From Aphrocallistes beatrix (lineage: Eukaryota > Porifera > Hexactinellida > Sceptrulophora > Aphrocallistidae), in assembly GCA_963281255.1 (NCBI GenBank), contig OY725489.1, positions 4,464,001 to 4,528,000 of the forward strand: DNA of 64,000 nucleotides. The letters are read 5' to 3'. The translations under genes and the position numbers were made by a program. The notes below the pieces were generated by a model. It was given only the letters and a program-made list of their open reading frames with translations, ran no database searches and was not told the origin of the DNA. Shown piece after piece: positions 63,085-64,000 of the stretch (the first letter of the stretch is position 1; each line of letters starts with the position of its first letter).

Positions 63085-64000
63085 ATTTCCCTAGATTTTC
63101 CATGGATTTCGCATTTTAAATCTAGAACATTTTTGAGAGGAGCTTGCAAGTATACTCGAGTGGTTATACGGGAGGGTTGATTTGAAATTAGTTGATGTAT
63201 CACACAGTAATACTCAACATACTATCTAGAATAAGAAATAAAATATTCTATTGATTGCAGATAGAAGATAATTGATGAAATACTACATGCGATAAAAACC
63301 ATTTTTGGGTAAAATTTTCAAAGTCAATTTACGAGATTTAATAAACGGGGGAGGGGGGCTAGAAAAAAAACATTAACGCTGCCGTTTACTATTCTATTAT
63401 TTGTGTAGCACAATAAATTATATAACGCTCGAATTTTTTTATTCGTCATAAAAAGATTAGAAAAGAGATGGTAAAGAGTATACTATAAACTTGGAACTTA
63501 ATCTTTATCAGATTTAGATATAGGATGAATCAAATGATTTAAAATAAACACTCAAATACAAACGCTAAAAATTTATTTAGATCATTTATCCATGGTCCAA
63601 TCTGGAATGAAGAAAAAGCAAAAATATTTTCTGAAGTTATATGTTATTATCCATGGTCAAGAATGATTCGGATGTCGTATACACTGAATGAAAATAAATG
63701 AGATCCTGCCATGCAAGAACCTAGACTCACGAGACTGGTGGGGTAGGTCAAGCTGCAGTCGGATCAATTTTACAAGTTACTTCATAGTTGTTACACTAGT
63801 GCTTATATTGAAGCGTTGATCGAAATGGATTTTGCAGCTGAATGTGCTGGTGAGACTCAAAGACATTCTTTTTAGATTCCTGTGAAGTTCCATCCATCCA
63901 CGAGCTACGCTTTTCCTGTGCGTATGTTTGGAACCCAGAGAGAGAAATGTTCGTTTGAGCTGAGTGGAGTACGACTGGCTTCACTACGATCGCCTTGCCG
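63085..64000. other. No gene seen
   Basis: AT-rich to the window end. Contains two ATCCATGGTC words (63589 and 63651) and a GGGGGAGGGGGG run near 63348. The small frames at 63015-63203 and 63796-63984 have no recognisable content. Confidence 0.45.

Overview
The window looks like AT-rich, gene-poor, repeat-choked nuclear DNA of an invertebrate animal, most likely an arthropod. Nothing bacterial is present: there are no operons, ribosome binding sites or phage genes. The content is almost entirely transposable elements (TEs) of animal type: P, hAT, mariner, pogo-like MITEs, piggyBac, Mutator, Helitron, a Gypsy-class LTR retrotransposon, a LINE scrap and a tRNA-like SINE. I cannot name the species. 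No host gene can be called with confidence.

Layout. 0-7.8 kb: MITEs, a minisatellite, PHD-finger gene scraps, and a repeat with an unknown 166-codon ORF on the minus strand. 9.2-11.5 kb: an element with long terminal inverted repeats, a GC-rich hairpin repeat, and a scrap of an unrecognised protein. 12.1-14.2 kb: a Mutator-like (MULE) transposase gene with an 88-90 bp tandem repeat upstream of its start. 14.47-20.44 kb: a P-like transposon with about 510-bp terminal inverted repeats. Four younger elements sit inside it, each with its own target duplication; removing them leaves about 2.9 kb. 21.56-22.88 kb: a complete but broken mariner. 23-29 kb: MITEs and GC-hairpin repeats. 29.7-33 kb: a transposase relic and a possible short-exon gene. 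33-38 kb: foldbacks and three tandem arrays.

38.4-44.8 kb: an uninterrupted Helitron coding for Rep, PIF1 helicase and an OTU protease-like domain. 44.8-48.2 kb: stacked non-autonomous Helitron ends, a LINE reverse-transcriptase scrap and a hAT scrap. 50.3-51.9 kb: three tandem exon-like units followed by a decayed piggyBac transposase. 52.06-57.00 kb: a very young Gypsy-class element with LTRs identical by eye, one nonsense codon in the integrase region, and a tRNA-like SINE flanked by a 114-bp duplication. 58.1-59.2 kb: a truncated mariner inserted in a Helitron-type repeat. 61.2-63.1 kb: a hAT transposase relic and a second, inverted copy of the 166-codon-ORF element.

How the parts relate. 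The Helitron could supply Rep/helicase to the many short copies that share its A|TC 5' end. A GC-rich cassette of consecutive hairpins recurs more than a dozen times and is shared by otherwise different repeats, including both 166-codon-ORF elements. Fragments sharing an N-terminus with the Mutator protein, or carrying PHD-finger halves, suggest that Mutator elements of a PHD-bearing lineage have shed pieces through the region. All boundaries, identities and family names come from reading the sequence by eye and from general knowledge of these families; no database search was made.
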